Positions 41,776-50,328 are shown, counted from the first letter of the stretch. The stretch: DNA of 61,803 nucleotides from Candidatus Nanopelagicales bacterium (GCA_028687755.1 JAQTZL010000003.1:1-61803), one strand, 5' to 3'. Numbers and translations: made by a program. The notes: a model not told the origin generated them from the letters alone.

Positions 41776-43047
41776 ATGTCTATTTCTTCCAAGCGAGGAC
41801 GCATCACTGCGGGTCTCATTGTGGGTGGCCTAAGTGCCTCGATGCTGGTAGCAGCTGTTGGGATGCCGGCAACGGCAGCGCCTGCCAAGCCAGTTACCTG
41901 TGCTCCAACGCCTGGTGTTGAAAATGGCACCATCAAGGTGGGCATCATGTCAGGCCTTACCGGTGTTTACGGGTCTACTTTCGCGGGCTTTGATAAGGCA
42001 GTTCGTCTGCGCTTTGACCAAGAAAACGCAAAGGGTGGCGTCAACGGTCGCAAGCTCGTCACGGAAACCTATGACGACATGAGCAGTGGTGCCATTCAGA
42101 CCAACCTCACTAATAAGGCACTTGATCAAGACAATGTCTTCGGTTTCACCGTGGCAAGCCTCGTTGACACGATGTACCCCCTCCTTGTGAGCCGTAACGT
42201 TCCTGTTACTGGCCTTCGCAGTAACTTGGCGTACGGCATCTACCGCAACGTCTTCGGTGCAACAGGTGTGTGGAACAACGATTACGAATCAGGCGCAACG
42301 ATTCAGCGTTTGAAGGATGGCGGCGCAACCAACATCGCGGTGCTGTCGCATGCTTCAGCAGGCGGTATTGCATCTGCCAATGCTCAATGGGCTGTCATTC
42401 CATCTATGGGAGCTACGCAGGCCTTGAAGCTCACTGACCTTCCTGTTGGTGCCTACGATGCAACTTCAACCGCTCTGCGCCTCAAGAACTCAACTGCAAA
42501 TGGTGTATTCGAGCAGGTGTCTGTTGATGGTGGCATCTCGATCACTAACGCCATTAAGCAGCAGGGCGCTACCAACATCAAGGTCCAACTCATCAACCCG
42601 CTTGCTGATCCAACGATTGCCGCAAAGAATGCCGCGTCACTTGAAGGTGTTATCGGTGCCACCTACGGGGCAGTTCCACCAACGGCAAATGTTCGTGCGA
42701 TGAAGACCTTCAATAGCGCAATGCTTCGTGCTGGCTTCAACCCTTATGGTGCGACCGCACCGGTGGGCTGGATTGTCGCTGATGAATTCATCATGGGGCT
42801 TAAGAAGGCAGGCAAATGCCCAACTCGCGATTCATTTGTCAATGGTTTGCGTACCGTTGATCACTACAACGCTGGTGGCATGCTCCCTGAGTACATCACT
42901 TACGCACCAGGCCTCACGCCACTTGGTAACCCACCAAGGTGCTTGTGGTTCAGTGTTGTGAAGAGTGGCCAGCTCGTTGCTGACAAGGCCGCAACGTGTG
43001 CTCCTTGGATCAACAAGGCAACGGGCCAGGCAATCAATAAGGCGTAG
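41776..43047 (+). CDS. ABC transporter substrate-binding protein (branched-chain amino acid/aromatic type)
   Basis: A 423-aa exported binding protein of the Leu/Ile/Val type (Peripla_BP_6). A signal peptide (about residues 1-36) has no lipobox cysteine. IKVGIMSGLTGVYGSTFAGF follows, then VASLVDTMYPLLVSRNVPVTG. GGGAGG precedes the ATG. Actinobacteria use such proteins for amino acids, aromatics, or steroid-like acids. No permease or ATPase genes accompany it, so it is an orphan receptor located at the end of the catabolic region. A terminator follows. Confidence 0.88.
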   Translation: MSISSKRGRITAGLIVGGLSASMLVAAVGMPATAAPAKPVTCAPTPGVENGTIKVGIMSGLTGVYGSTFAGFDKAVRLRFDQENAKGGVNGRKLVTETYDDMSSGAIQTNLTNKALDQDNVFGFTVASLVDTMYPLLVSRNVPVTGLRSNLAYGIYRNVFGATGVWNNDYESGATIQRLKDGGATNIAVLSHASAGGIASANAQWAVIPSMGATQALKLTDLPVGAYDATSTALRLKNSTANGVFEQVSVDGGISITNAIKQQGATNIKVQLINPLADPTIAAKNAASLEGVIGATYGAVPPTANVRAMKTFNSAMLRAGFNPYGATAPVGWIVADEFIMGLKKAGKCPTRDSFVNGLRTVDHYNAGGMLPEYITYAPGLTPLGNPPRCLWFSVVKSGQLVADKAATCAPWINKATGQAINKA

Positions 43048-43059
43048 TTGCATTAATCA

Positions 43060-43101
43060 ACGAATGTGGGCTACTTCCGATAGGAGGTAGCCCACATTCG
43101 T
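43060..43101 (+). terminator. Terminator hairpin after the solute-binding protein
   Basis: Perfect 15-bp arms ACGAATGTGGGCTAC (43060-43074) and GTAGCCCACATTCGT (43087-43101) with a 12-base loop, 13 bases after the stop. The following bases are only moderately T-rich. Confidence 0.75.
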
Positions 43102-43186
43102 TGGTCTATATCTAATCGAGATTCTTGATAGCCTGAAATGAATCGGAATGCTCACATGAGTGCCGAACTGCTGTTGAAAGGCCACC

Positions 43187-43981
43187 ATGGAAATCCAAAA
43201 GCCTGCGCTTCTTGATTTGCTTTCGCTCGAAGAGCCAGCGCGTGATGTTTTTCGTGCAGCAACGGTGTTCGCCGATCCGATGAACCTCTATGGCGGTCAA
43301 GTCGCAGCTCAAGCATTGCGCGCTGCAGGATTGACAGTTGAGAAAGACCGCACCCCGCATTCAATGCACTGTTATTTCTTACGTGCAGGTGATCCGCTAA
43401 AACCAGTAGATTATTACGTCCATCGCGATCGCGACGGTCGTTCATATTCGGCTCGCACGGTAAGTGCAATGCAAGAAGGCCGCGAGATTTTGATTATGAG
43501 CGCGTCCTTCCATGTGAGCGAACACGGACCAGATGCCCAAGGTTCAACATTGCCCGCGTTCCCAAAGCCGCACGAAGCTGATTTGAAAGTGCTCGATATG
43601 CGCACCTGCGACATTGATTTTCAGGAGCCCACGGGAACGAGTGACGGCGACATGATTCGTCAGGTATGGACCAAATCCTCTGTTGATCTTGGCGATGATC
43701 CGTTGTTGCATGCGTGTGTTGTTACGTATATCTCTGACATGTTCACCGGCCTTTTCACACTTGTGCCACGCCGCGACGATGTTGCACTCAGTAGTTTGGA
43801 TCACGCGATTTGGTTCTTGCGCCCGGTTAAGGCGGATTCATGGATGTTTATGCAACTTCAAGGTGAGTCGCTTAATGATGGGCGAGGCTTGTATTCGGGA
43901 GAGATGTTTGACGCCAGCGGAGCCATGGTTGCCAAACTTATGCAAGAGTCTTTGTTTCGGCCTCGCTCGCTCAAGGGGTAG
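43187..43981 (+). CDS. tesB: Acyl-CoA thioesterase II
   Basis: A 264-aa double-hotdog thioesterase that hydrolyses acyl-CoA to free acid and CoA. It has LYGGQVAAQALRAAG, HSMHCYFLRAGDPLKPVDYYVHRDRDGRSYSARTV in segments typical of TesB, and the DHAIWFLRPVKADSW strand containing the active-site Asp. Length equals the family norm. It could relieve CoA trapping during the neighbouring catabolism. The VOC gene starts 10 bp downstream. Confidence 0.92.
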   Translation: MEIQKPALLDLLSLEEPARDVFRAATVFADPMNLYGGQVAAQALRAAGLTVEKDRTPHSMHCYFLRAGDPLKPVDYYVHRDRDGRSYSARTVSAMQEGREILIMSASFHVSEHGPDAQGSTLPAFPKPHEADLKVLDMRTCDIDFQEPTGTSDGDMIRQVWTKSSVDLGDDPLLHACVVTYISDMFTGLFTLVPRRDDVALSSLDHAIWFLRPVKADSWMFMQLQGESLNDGRGLYSGEMFDASGAMVAKLMQESLFRPRSLKG

Positions 43982-43991
43982 CGTTACGGAA

Positions 43992-44447
43992 ATGACCAAC
44001 ATAACTCCGTTTCTCTGGTTTGAGCATTCTGCAGAAGTGGCAATGGAGTTCTATGTATCACTCTTTGATGATGCAAAGGTGCTAAGTGTTCACCGTGCAG
44101 GTGATGATGGTCCAGTATTTTCTGTGTCGTTTTCCATTGGAAGTCAATCGTTCACGGCCATAAATGGTGGCCCTCACTACGCTCTCACTCCAGCGACGTC
44201 GTGGATGGTTACTTGCGAATCACAGGAAGAAATCGATCGCCTGTGGTCTGCACTAATTGAAGGCGGAGAACCCATGCAGTGCGGTTGGGTTACAGATCGT
44301 TTCGGTGTGACCTGGCAAATCGTGCCATCTGTGTTGTTCGAGTACTTAAGTAATAGTGACTCAGGTATCGCTGGGCGAGTTCAAGAAGCCATGCTCAAGA
44401 TGACCAAGTTCGAGATTTCTGGCTTAGAAGCAGCTGCTCGAGGCTAG
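43992..44447 (+). CDS. VOC/PhnB-like protein
   Basis: A 151-aa protein of the PhnB/3-demethylubiquinone methyltransferase-like glyoxalase group. ITPFLWFEHSAEVAMEFYVSLF at the start, FSIGSQSFTAINGG, and CGWVTDRFGVTWQIVPSVL follow the family pattern. A large in-frame extension upstream overlaps the tesB gene and is not coding. Function is not known; no methyltransferase activity is implied. The stop abuts the convergent pterin dehydratase gene. Confidence 0.85.
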   Translation: MTNITPFLWFEHSAEVAMEFYVSLFDDAKVLSVHRAGDDGPVFSVSFSIGSQSFTAINGGPHYALTPATSWMVTCESQEEIDRLWSALIEGGEPMQCGWVTDRFGVTWQIVPSVLFEYLSNSDSGIAGRVQEAMLKMTKFEISGLEAAARG

Positions 44448-44735
44448 TTACGTGCAGATCTGATTAATTACTGCAGCTTGATCGAAGTCCAACTGAGTTA
44501 AACCTGCGCGATCGTGTGTGGTGAGTGCGATGGTGAGTTTCGTCCATCGAATATCAAGATCTGGGTGATGGTCCATTTGCTCGGCAACAGCCGCAATTGC
44601 GATAACCCAATCGATGACTTGCGTGAACGAAGTGCCGGTGAATGTGCGCGAGATGGATGTTCCATGGCTTTCCCACTCAGGCAATTGATCAATCTGTGCT
44701 TCAACTTCAGATGCATTCAACAGATGTGGGCGCAT
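44448..44735 (-). CDS. 4a-hydroxytetrahydrobiopterin dehydratase (pterin-4a-carbinolamine dehydratase)
   Basis: A 95-aa PCD/DCoH enzyme. The active-site motif EQMDHHPDLDIRWTKLTI (E-x3-HHP) and the LTTHDRAGLTQLD end are diagnostic. It regenerates pterin cofactor in organisms with phenylalanine hydroxylase, or serves molybdopterin-linked roles in others. I start at MRPHLLNASEV (44735); an ATG at 44798 would add 21 residues not typical of the family. No pterin-dependent hydroxylase is nearby. Confidence 0.9.
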   Translation of the reverse strand: MRPHLLNASEVEAQIDQLPEWESHGTSISRTFTGTSFTQVIDWVIAIAAVAEQMDHHPDLDIRWTKLTIALTTHDRAGLTQLDFDQAAVINQICT

Positions 44736-44797
44736 CCCACCACCATAGATGAGAGTGCGTGGATCGGTGATGATTAACGATCCACGCACTCGAACCA

Positions 44798-45961
44798 TTA
44801 AGCAGGAACTACCTTGGCGATCTTTGCCGTTGTGGTAACCCAGCTGGTTCCGTTGTCGGTGTAGCCAGATGGGAGGTTGTCCTTCACCTTGTCTGTCTTG
44901 GTGTATTTCGCACCGTCATCCGTGAAGCCGGTTGGTGGGGCGTCTTTGACAGTGATGTTGTATCCATCCGGAATGACTGCGTAATATCCCTCGGCGCTGC
45001 CGTCTGAGGAATTCCAAGCATCCTTTGCGTAGTAGGTTCCACCATTGCTCCCATCTGTAGAAAACGAAATGTGCGATCCGGTCTGCACGAATTGCTGGTG
45101 ATAGGTGTACGCACTCGTGGTGGTGACATCGTGGAAGGTGTAAGCCAAGAGCTTTTGACATAGTGCGCCTGCATCGGTGTAACCATCAGGGCACACATAG
45201 ATGGTTCTCGTGGCCGGTTCCGGTGCGGGTGCCGGTGCGGGTGCGGGTGCGGGAGCCGGTACTGGTTCAGGGGCTGCAATCTGAACGGTCGTTATTGGTG
45301 CGGCGACAGGTTCTGCAAATGATCCTGAAATTTGAGCAAGGGTTTGCTGCATAGCGGCAATTGATGCACGTCCAGTTGAAGCTGAGTTACTCGCAGTCAC
45401 AGTAAAGGTATAGCGCTCGGTCTTACTTAATCCTTTGAGTATTGCGTGCGTATCAGTGGTGACGACTTTAGAAACGGGAACGCGAGAATTGCCTATCGTC
45501 GCGGCAGCAGTGAATGACACAGGAACGCCTTCACCTTTATTCACGACATGTTTCCAGGTCAGGCTCACTTCATTAACTTGATCAGTCGTCTCAACAGTCA
45601 GCTGCTGCGTTGCACCCACCTGCCCGACCACATTGGCAAAACCAATGCGTTTGTTGTTGAGTAGAACTTGATATCTCGTACCCGCATCGAGTCGGTCGAT
45701 CACTGCAGGAGTGTTCACTGAAACCCGCGTGCTCTTAGTGACGTGACCTGCCGCTTTCGCTGTAATTACACCGCCGTTGTGGCCAGTGACCGTAATTCCA
45801 TTGATGCGATTCGCCAGGATCGTGAGTGTGGCGCGCGGGGCTGCAACTGCAATAACTGTGGGGGCCGGCTCTTGGGCAACCGTGGCGGCAAAGGCTGGTG
45901 TGGTGCCAAAGAGAGCGACTATCGCTGCGCATGCGGCACCACTCATCAATACTGATTTCAT
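44798..45961 (-). CDS. Secreted repeat-containing cell-surface protein, unknown function
   Basis: A 387-aa exported protein. A signal peptide (cleavage probably after PAFA, about residue 25) is followed by two fibronectin-III-like segments (about 40-210; one has VNEVSLTWKHVVN and ERYTFTVTASNSAS). A Pro/Ala linker (PAPAPAPAPAPEP, about 232-250) precedes a C-terminal part with two cysteines and three P-x-G-(Y/F)-T-D-x-G motifs. TTAGGAGGAACC precedes the ATG. No known family recognised; it may bind to the envelope or a surface polymer. Confidence 0.75.
   Translation of the reverse strand: MKSVLMSGAACAAIVALFGTTPAFAATVAQEPAPTVIAVAAPRATLTILANRINGITVTGHNGGVITAKAAGHVTKSTRVSVNTPAVIDRLDAGTRYQVLLNNKRIGFANVVGQVGATQQLTVETTDQVNEVSLTWKHVVNKGEGVPVSFTAAATIGNSRVPVSKVVTTDTHAILKGLSKTERYTFTVTASNSASTGRASIAAMQQTLAQISGSFAEPVAAPITTVQIAAPEPVPAPAPAPAPAPAPEPATRTIYVCPDGYTDAGALCQKLLAYTFHDVTTTSAYTYHQQFVQTGSHISFSTDGSNGGTYYAKDAWNSSDGSAEGYYAVIPDGYNITVKDAPPTGFTDDGAKYTKTDKVKDNLPSGYTDNGTSWVTTTAKIAKVVPA
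45211..45262 (-). repeat. Low-complexity Pro-Ala codon repeat
   Basis: Consecutive near-identical 6- and 12-base units (GGTGCG/GGTGCC on the plus strand) encode the PAPAPA linker of the secreted protein. Such tracts are prone to length change between strains. Confidence 0.7.
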
Positions 45962-46074
45962 GGTGGTTCCTCCTAAGTTCGGCTGATGCCGTTACTTGAA
46001 GGTTTCCTCTGAAGGTCCCTCGGTAAACCGAGAAATGTCAGGGTTGTGTAAGGAATGAGCGCCAGTGCGCGCCG

Positions 46075-46860
46075 CTATTTTCCTTGAAAGTTGCCTGGAC
46101 GCTTTTCTCTGAAGGCTGCGAGTGCTTCTTGATGGTCTTGAGTCAACATTGCGACACCCATGTGGTTGGCTACAAGGTCAAGGGCAGTTGCCAAGTCTGT
46201 GCGCTGTGATTCATAGACGGTATGACGAATCAATCTGACGGCAATGGGTGGTTTGGCGGCGATCTTGGCTGCAAGATTCCTGGTCGTATCCATAAGCGCA
46301 TCGTCTGTAACAACGTGATTGGCAATTCCGAGCTCTGCGGCTTGTTGCCCGGTGAGCGTGTCGCCGGTCAGTAAGAGTTCAAGTGCTTTCGCGGTACCCA
46401 CGAGTCGAGGAAGGTAATACCCACCACCGTCTCCAGGTACGAGCCCGAGATTGACGTAGGACTCGGCAAATCTTGCAGACTGCGCCGCAATTCGAATATC
46501 GCACATCAACGCCATGTCCATGCCAGCGCCAACGGCTGCACCTGCGACTGCAGCAATGATGGGTTTATCGCTCGCTTCAACGGCTCGCGCCACACGATGA
46601 ACTTCATTAGTGAGGAAATCCCGACGTGCTTTTGCTGTGAGTTCAATAGTGTCAAGCACATCCAAATCAATGCCGGCGCAGAAAGCGCCACCTGCACCAG
46701 TCACGACAATCACTCGCACGGCATCATCGGTATTGGCTTCAATCAGTAAATCTGCCCAGCGATGAATCATGGAAAGGGTGAAGGAGTTGCGGCGTTGTGG
46801 CCGATTCAAGGTGAGCAGCGCAATGCCATCGTTGACCTCGTAAAGGACCTCTTCACTCAT
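46075..46860 (-). CDS. Enoyl-CoA hydratase/isomerase
   Basis: A 261-aa crotonase. NRPQRRNSFTLSMI opens the fold, GAFCAGIDLDVLD is the oxyanion motif, VAGAAVGAGMDMALMCDIRIA follows, and YVNLGLVPGDGGGYYLPRLVG is the helical segment with the second acidic region. It overlaps the acyl-CoA dehydrogenase gene at its 5' end by 4 bp, as the third gene of a beta-oxidation operon reading leftward from 48979. Confidence 0.88.
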   Translation of the reverse strand: MSEEVLYEVNDGIALLTLNRPQRRNSFTLSMIHRWADLLIEANTDDAVRVIVVTGAGGAFCAGIDLDVLDTIELTAKARRDFLTNEVHRVARAVEASDKPIIAAVAGAAVGAGMDMALMCDIRIAAQSARFAESYVNLGLVPGDGGGYYLPRLVGTAKALELLLTGDTLTGQQAAELGIANHVVTDDALMDTTRNLAAKIAAKPPIAVRLIRHTVYESQRTDLATALDLVANHMGVAMLTQDHQEALAAFREKRPGNFQGK

Positions 46861-47879
46861 GTGCGTTCACCTTCTATTACATCGGAAATGCTGAGCCAAA
46901 GATCAGTGTGCGATTGATTGAGGAAGGTGTGCCCAATGTAGGTGTTCCAGAATTCTGGGCGCCCTGCTTCTTCCACCCATGCCCACATTCGCGTCGTGAA
47001 TTTCCCTAATGCGTATTCCTGGCTCATGCCCATGGCGCCATGTATTTGATGTGCAATGCGTGAGCTTTCTCTTGCGGCCCGGCTGGTAACCGACTTGGCG
47101 ATGGCGAAATTGAGACTTGTTGGTACTTCAAGCGCAGTCGCTATCGCGCCTTCACCAACGAGTGCGAGTTCGGCAAGTTCCGCAAGGTAATGCGCGATCA
47201 CCTGCAAACTGGAGATCGGCTTGCCAAACTGTTCCCGAGTCTTAGCAAATTCGATACTCAAATCTCGAACAGCATTGAGCGCTCCGGAAAGTTGAATCGC
47301 TCGCGCGAATGCGAGTTGAGCATAAAGATCAAGATGTGACACGCCGCTGGGAAGTTTCGCCATTGAGTGAACGGGCGTTTCTTGGAAAGTCACACTGCTG
47401 CGATGTTCATGAGCAATGTTGTCAGTAATCTCAAGGGAGGCGTTGGCTGTGTGAACAAGGCATAGCCATCTATCAGCAGGCACAACAATGAATTCCGCAC
47501 AGTCAGCTGCGGGAACCCCATGAATGATGCCTGTCAGAGTTGGGCTTCCTGAAGGATCGTTGATCACGAGTGTTGAGTCAGCGGCGAATGCTGGAGTCAG
47601 GAGACCGGACGGCATTTGCATCGCGCATTGAGCTAAAGCCGATCCGGCAACCAGGGCCTCAGCAATTGGTGCGCTGTGAGCCTGCATGGCAATTGAGCGA
47701 ATCGCGGTAGCTGCATCCTGAAGATCCCCGCCCGACCCACCTAATGCTTCATCAATTCCAATCCAAGGAATTCCTGCATCACTCATCAATGTGAGTGCAT
47801 CTGCATCGCTACACATGTGTTGAATTGAGTCGGCCACCGTTCGCCGCTCAGGGGTGAGGGGCCAATCCATCGCGCTCAT
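46857..47879 (-). CDS. Acyl-CoA dehydrogenase, short subunit
   Basis: A 340-aa acyl-CoA dehydrogenase-family protein, shorter than usual. The N-terminal domain is degenerate and lacks the LSEPxAGSD signature. The C-terminal domain has EFAKTREQFGKPISSLQVIAHYLAE and HQIHGAMGMSQEYALGKFTTR. Overlap by 4 bp with a normal 367-aa homologue upstream resembles the alpha2beta2 pairs of mycobacterial steroid side-chain oxidation (FadE28/29 type), in which one subunit lost part of the FAD site. The subunit role is inference. Confidence 0.85.
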   Translation of the reverse strand: MSAMDWPLTPERRTVADSIQHMCSDADALTLMSDAGIPWIGIDEALGGSGGDLQDAATAIRSIAMQAHSAPIAEALVAGSALAQCAMQMPSGLLTPAFAADSTLVINDPSGSPTLTGIIHGVPAADCAEFIVVPADRWLCLVHTANASLEITDNIAHEHRSSVTFQETPVHSMAKLPSGVSHLDLYAQLAFARAIQLSGALNAVRDLSIEFAKTREQFGKPISSLQVIAHYLAELAELALVGEGAIATALEVPTSLNFAIAKSVTSRAARESSRIAHQIHGAMGMSQEYALGKFTTRMWAWVEEAGRPEFWNTYIGHTFLNQSHTDLWLSISDVIEGERT

Positions 47880-48979
47880 CGCAGTAGACCTTTGCTCACG
47901 ATGCCGCGAAGCACTTCATTGGTTCCACCGCGGATAGAAAAACTTGGTGCTTGGTACTGAGCCTCACGAAGTAACTCTTGAGCTTTGGCAGAAATCGCCG
48001 ATGTTCGCGAAGGATCGTTCGCTATTGCGAGAGCCGTGAGGACCGTCGACTGTTCGAAATTCGTGCCGATGGTTTTTAGTAAGGGAATGTCAATCGCTGC
48101 AGTGTTACCCGAATCAAGATGTTCAATGACTCGTTGATTAATCGTGCGAAAGGTTCGAATATCTGCGAGGACTGCACCGAGTGCGGCGCTAGATTCAGGA
48201 TTCTCTCCGAGACCTGAAATTAGTTCCTGCAAGAGTGGCAGCGTGGAAAGGTAACGTTCAGGTCCTACGCGTTCGTAGGCGAGTTCTTCCATTGCTTGTT
48301 TCCAGCCCTGGCCAATTTCTCCTAGAACATCGGCATCAGGAACGAATGTAGATTCGAAGTGAACTTCATTGAAATGACGATCACCACTGACCATGTTGAT
48401 CCCGCGAATACTTACGTCGCTATTGGGAAGTCGAACAATGAATTGGCTGAGTCCTTCATGTTTCTCGCCGCTTATACGGGCTAAGACCACGATCGCATCT
48501 GCAAGGTGTGCGCCGCTTGTCCAGATTTTGGTGCCAGAAATAAACCAGCCACCGTCGGTGCGTTCGGCTTTCGTGCGCACCGCTGCTAAGTCGGAACCGG
48601 CATCGGGTTCGCTCAAGCCCACAGCAATGCAGATTTCTCCGCGGATGACGCGTGGAAGCCATTCATCTTTCTGTTCTGATGTGCCATGACGAAGTACCGA
48701 GGGTGCGAATTGACGCTCAGCGAACCAGTGAGCTGTGACGGGCGCACCTGCGGCAAGTAACTCTTCACTCACGATGAGGCGATCGGCCATGGTGCCACTG
48801 CCGCCGCCATATTGGGTCGGGAGCATGAGTCCAAGGAGTCCAGCGGCACCAAGACGCAGGCTGAATTCTCGATTAAAACCAATCAGCCAAGGATCGCAAT
48901 GCGGTGTAAAGCCACCAGTGGCAATTTCCTGTGCCAAAAATGCACGCACTCGAGTGCGAAGCTGGTCGAGCTCAGCCAT
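47876..48979 (-). CDS. Acyl-CoA dehydrogenase, full-length subunit
   Basis: A 367-aa enzyme with the FAD signature AVGLSEPDAGSDLAAVRT (about 120-137), ISGTKIWTSGAHLADAIVV, and the C-terminal RGGTNEVLRGIVSKGLLR. ATG at 48979 follows GGAGGGG. It is the first gene of the operon and overlaps the shorter homologue by 4 bp. It probably provides most of the FAD pocket of a heteromeric dehydrogenase. The divergent crotonase gene begins about 110 bp away. Confidence 0.9.
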   Translation of the reverse strand: MAELDQLRTRVRAFLAQEIATGGFTPHCDPWLIGFNREFSLRLGAAGLLGLMLPTQYGGGSGTMADRLIVSEELLAAGAPVTAHWFAERQFAPSVLRHGTSEQKDEWLPRVIRGEICIAVGLSEPDAGSDLAAVRTKAERTDGGWFISGTKIWTSGAHLADAIVVLARISGEKHEGLSQFIVRLPNSDVSIRGINMVSGDRHFNEVHFESTFVPDADVLGEIGQGWKQAMEELAYERVGPERYLSTLPLLQELISGLGENPESSAALGAVLADIRTFRTINQRVIEHLDSGNTAAIDIPLLKTIGTNFEQSTVLTALAIANDPSRTSAISAKAQELLREAQYQAPSFSIRGGTNEVLRGIVSKGLLR

Positions 48980-49090
48980 CGCACCCCTCCAATAGTTCAA
49001 GCAGTTGGACGATACCGATCGTTGCGAGATTTGTCATCGAATCCTTCATTTGTCGCAATTCACAGGCAGGTGCGTCATAAGGTGGCGCTC

Positions 49091-49840
49091 GTGACTGTGC
49101 AGCATGCGATTCATGGCCGAGTGCTAGTGGTCACCATTGATCGACCCGAAAAGCGCAATGCGATCAATGCAGAAGTCACTGCTGGAATCGATGCCGCGCT
49201 AAATGAGTTGGATGACAATCCTGAACTTTGGGCGGGCGTGCTTACAGGTACTTCAACAATGTTTTCCGCTGGCACTGACATCAGTTCGCGTGATGCGGGT
49301 CGTACAGAGCGTGGCGGCGAATACGGTCTCATCCGGCGCGACCGAAAGAAGCCGCTCATCGCAGCAGTGGAAGGCAATGCGCTAGGCGGCGGTTTTGAAG
49401 TCGCGCTTGCTTGCGATCTCATTGTTTCGTCAACGACCGCGAGGTTCGGCCTTCCAGAAGTTCAGCGCGGAGTTATTGCGACTTCAGGCGCGCTCTTTCG
49501 GGCAATGCGTGCGTTGCCAATCAACGTTGCTCGACAAATGCTGATTGCTGGATTGATTCTTGACGCTGAGCGTGCTTTTGAGCTTGGCTTGGTTGCAGAA
49601 GTCACGCCACCAGAACAGGCGCTTGCTGCGGCGATCGCCATGGCGGAAAAAATTTGCCAAGCATCGCCCTATTCAATTCAACAAACGTTGACGGCGATCA
49701 ACTCTCAACTTAAAGATGACGATGCTGCGGGGTGGGAAGCAACCCAAACTGCAATCGATGCAATTCTCCAGTCAGAAGACATGAAGGAAGGCCATGCTGC
49801 CTTTTTTGAAAAACGTGCACCAGAGTGGAAGGGTCGCTAG
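49091..49840 (+). CDS. Enoyl-CoA hydratase/crotonase family protein
   Basis: A crotonase of about 249 aa. VVTIDRPEKRNAINAEVTAG is at the start, TMFSAGTDISSRDAG the oxyanion motif, VEGNALGGGFEVALACDLIV with the first acidic residue, and RFGLPEVQRGVIATSGALFR with the second. A GTG at 49091 after AAGGTGG is my preferred start; GTGs at 49082 and 49097 are alternatives, and the long upstream extension overlaps the divergent dehydrogenase. It is followed 2 bp later by the split-barrel protein. Confidence 0.85.
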   Translation: MTVQHAIHGRVLVVTIDRPEKRNAINAEVTAGIDAALNELDDNPELWAGVLTGTSTMFSAGTDISSRDAGRTERGGEYGLIRRDRKKPLIAAVEGNALGGGFEVALACDLIVSSTTARFGLPEVQRGVIATSGALFRAMRALPINVARQMLIAGLILDAERAFELGLVAEVTPPEQALAAAIAMAEKICQASPYSIQQTLTAINSQLKDDDAAGWEATQTAIDAILQSEDMKEGHAAFFEKRAPEWKGR

Positions 49841-49842
49841 CA

Positions 49843-50328
49843 ATGAGCGATTTGAAAGCGCAAAAGCGCAGTGTGGCAATTTCAATGACACCCGAAGAGC
49901 GCGATGCATATCTCTCAGTTGAACGAGTGTGTCGAGTGGCATCCGTCGGTGCAGATGGAAATCCACACGTCACGCCGTTGTGGTTTATTTGGGACGGAAC
50001 GTATCTCTGGCTTAACTCAATCGTGAAAAGTCAACGTTGGGTTGATCTGCAGCGCCACCCACTCGTAGCAATCGTTGTCGATGGAGGGCGCGACTTTTTT
50101 GAACTTCACGGTGTGGAAATAGAGGGAACCATCTCAGTTGTGGGAGAAGTGCCGCGCGAGCCGAAACCGAATGCGGAACTTGCGCCAATTGAATTGTCCT
50201 TCGCACGTAAATACGCAAATAGTGACTCGTTCCATGTTGATGGACGACACGGTTGGTTGCGAGTAACTCCAACCAAAATTACGAGTTGGGATTTTAGAAA
50301 GAACCCGGCACTACGTCCGCCTCAATGA
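49843..50328 (+). CDS. Pyridoxamine 5'-phosphate oxidase-fold (FMN/F420) protein
   Basis: A 161-aa split-barrel protein with CRVASVGADGNPHVTPLWFIWDGTYLWLNS, HPLVAIVVDGG and the C-terminal WDFRKNP. Such proteins bind FMN or F420 and reduce small substrates or act in flavin chemistry. GGAAGGG precedes the ATG two bases after the crotonase stop. Its last 35 bases overlap the convergent TetR gene, which is unusual but both reading frames look real. The substrate is unknown. Confidence 0.8.
   Translation: MSDLKAQKRSVAISMTPEERDAYLSVERVCRVASVGADGNPHVTPLWFIWDGTYLWLNSIVKSQRWVDLQRHPLVAIVVDGGRDFFELHGVEIEGTISVVGEVPREPKPNAELAPIELSFARKYANSDSFHVDGRHGWLRVTPTKITSWDFRKNPALRPPQ

Noticed and set aside
48812..49090. 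Upstream extension of the crotonase gene at 49091
   Set aside because: The frame is open but overlaps the first gene of the divergent acyl-CoA dehydrogenase operon. It has no crotonase similarity before the HGRVLVVTIDRP segment.
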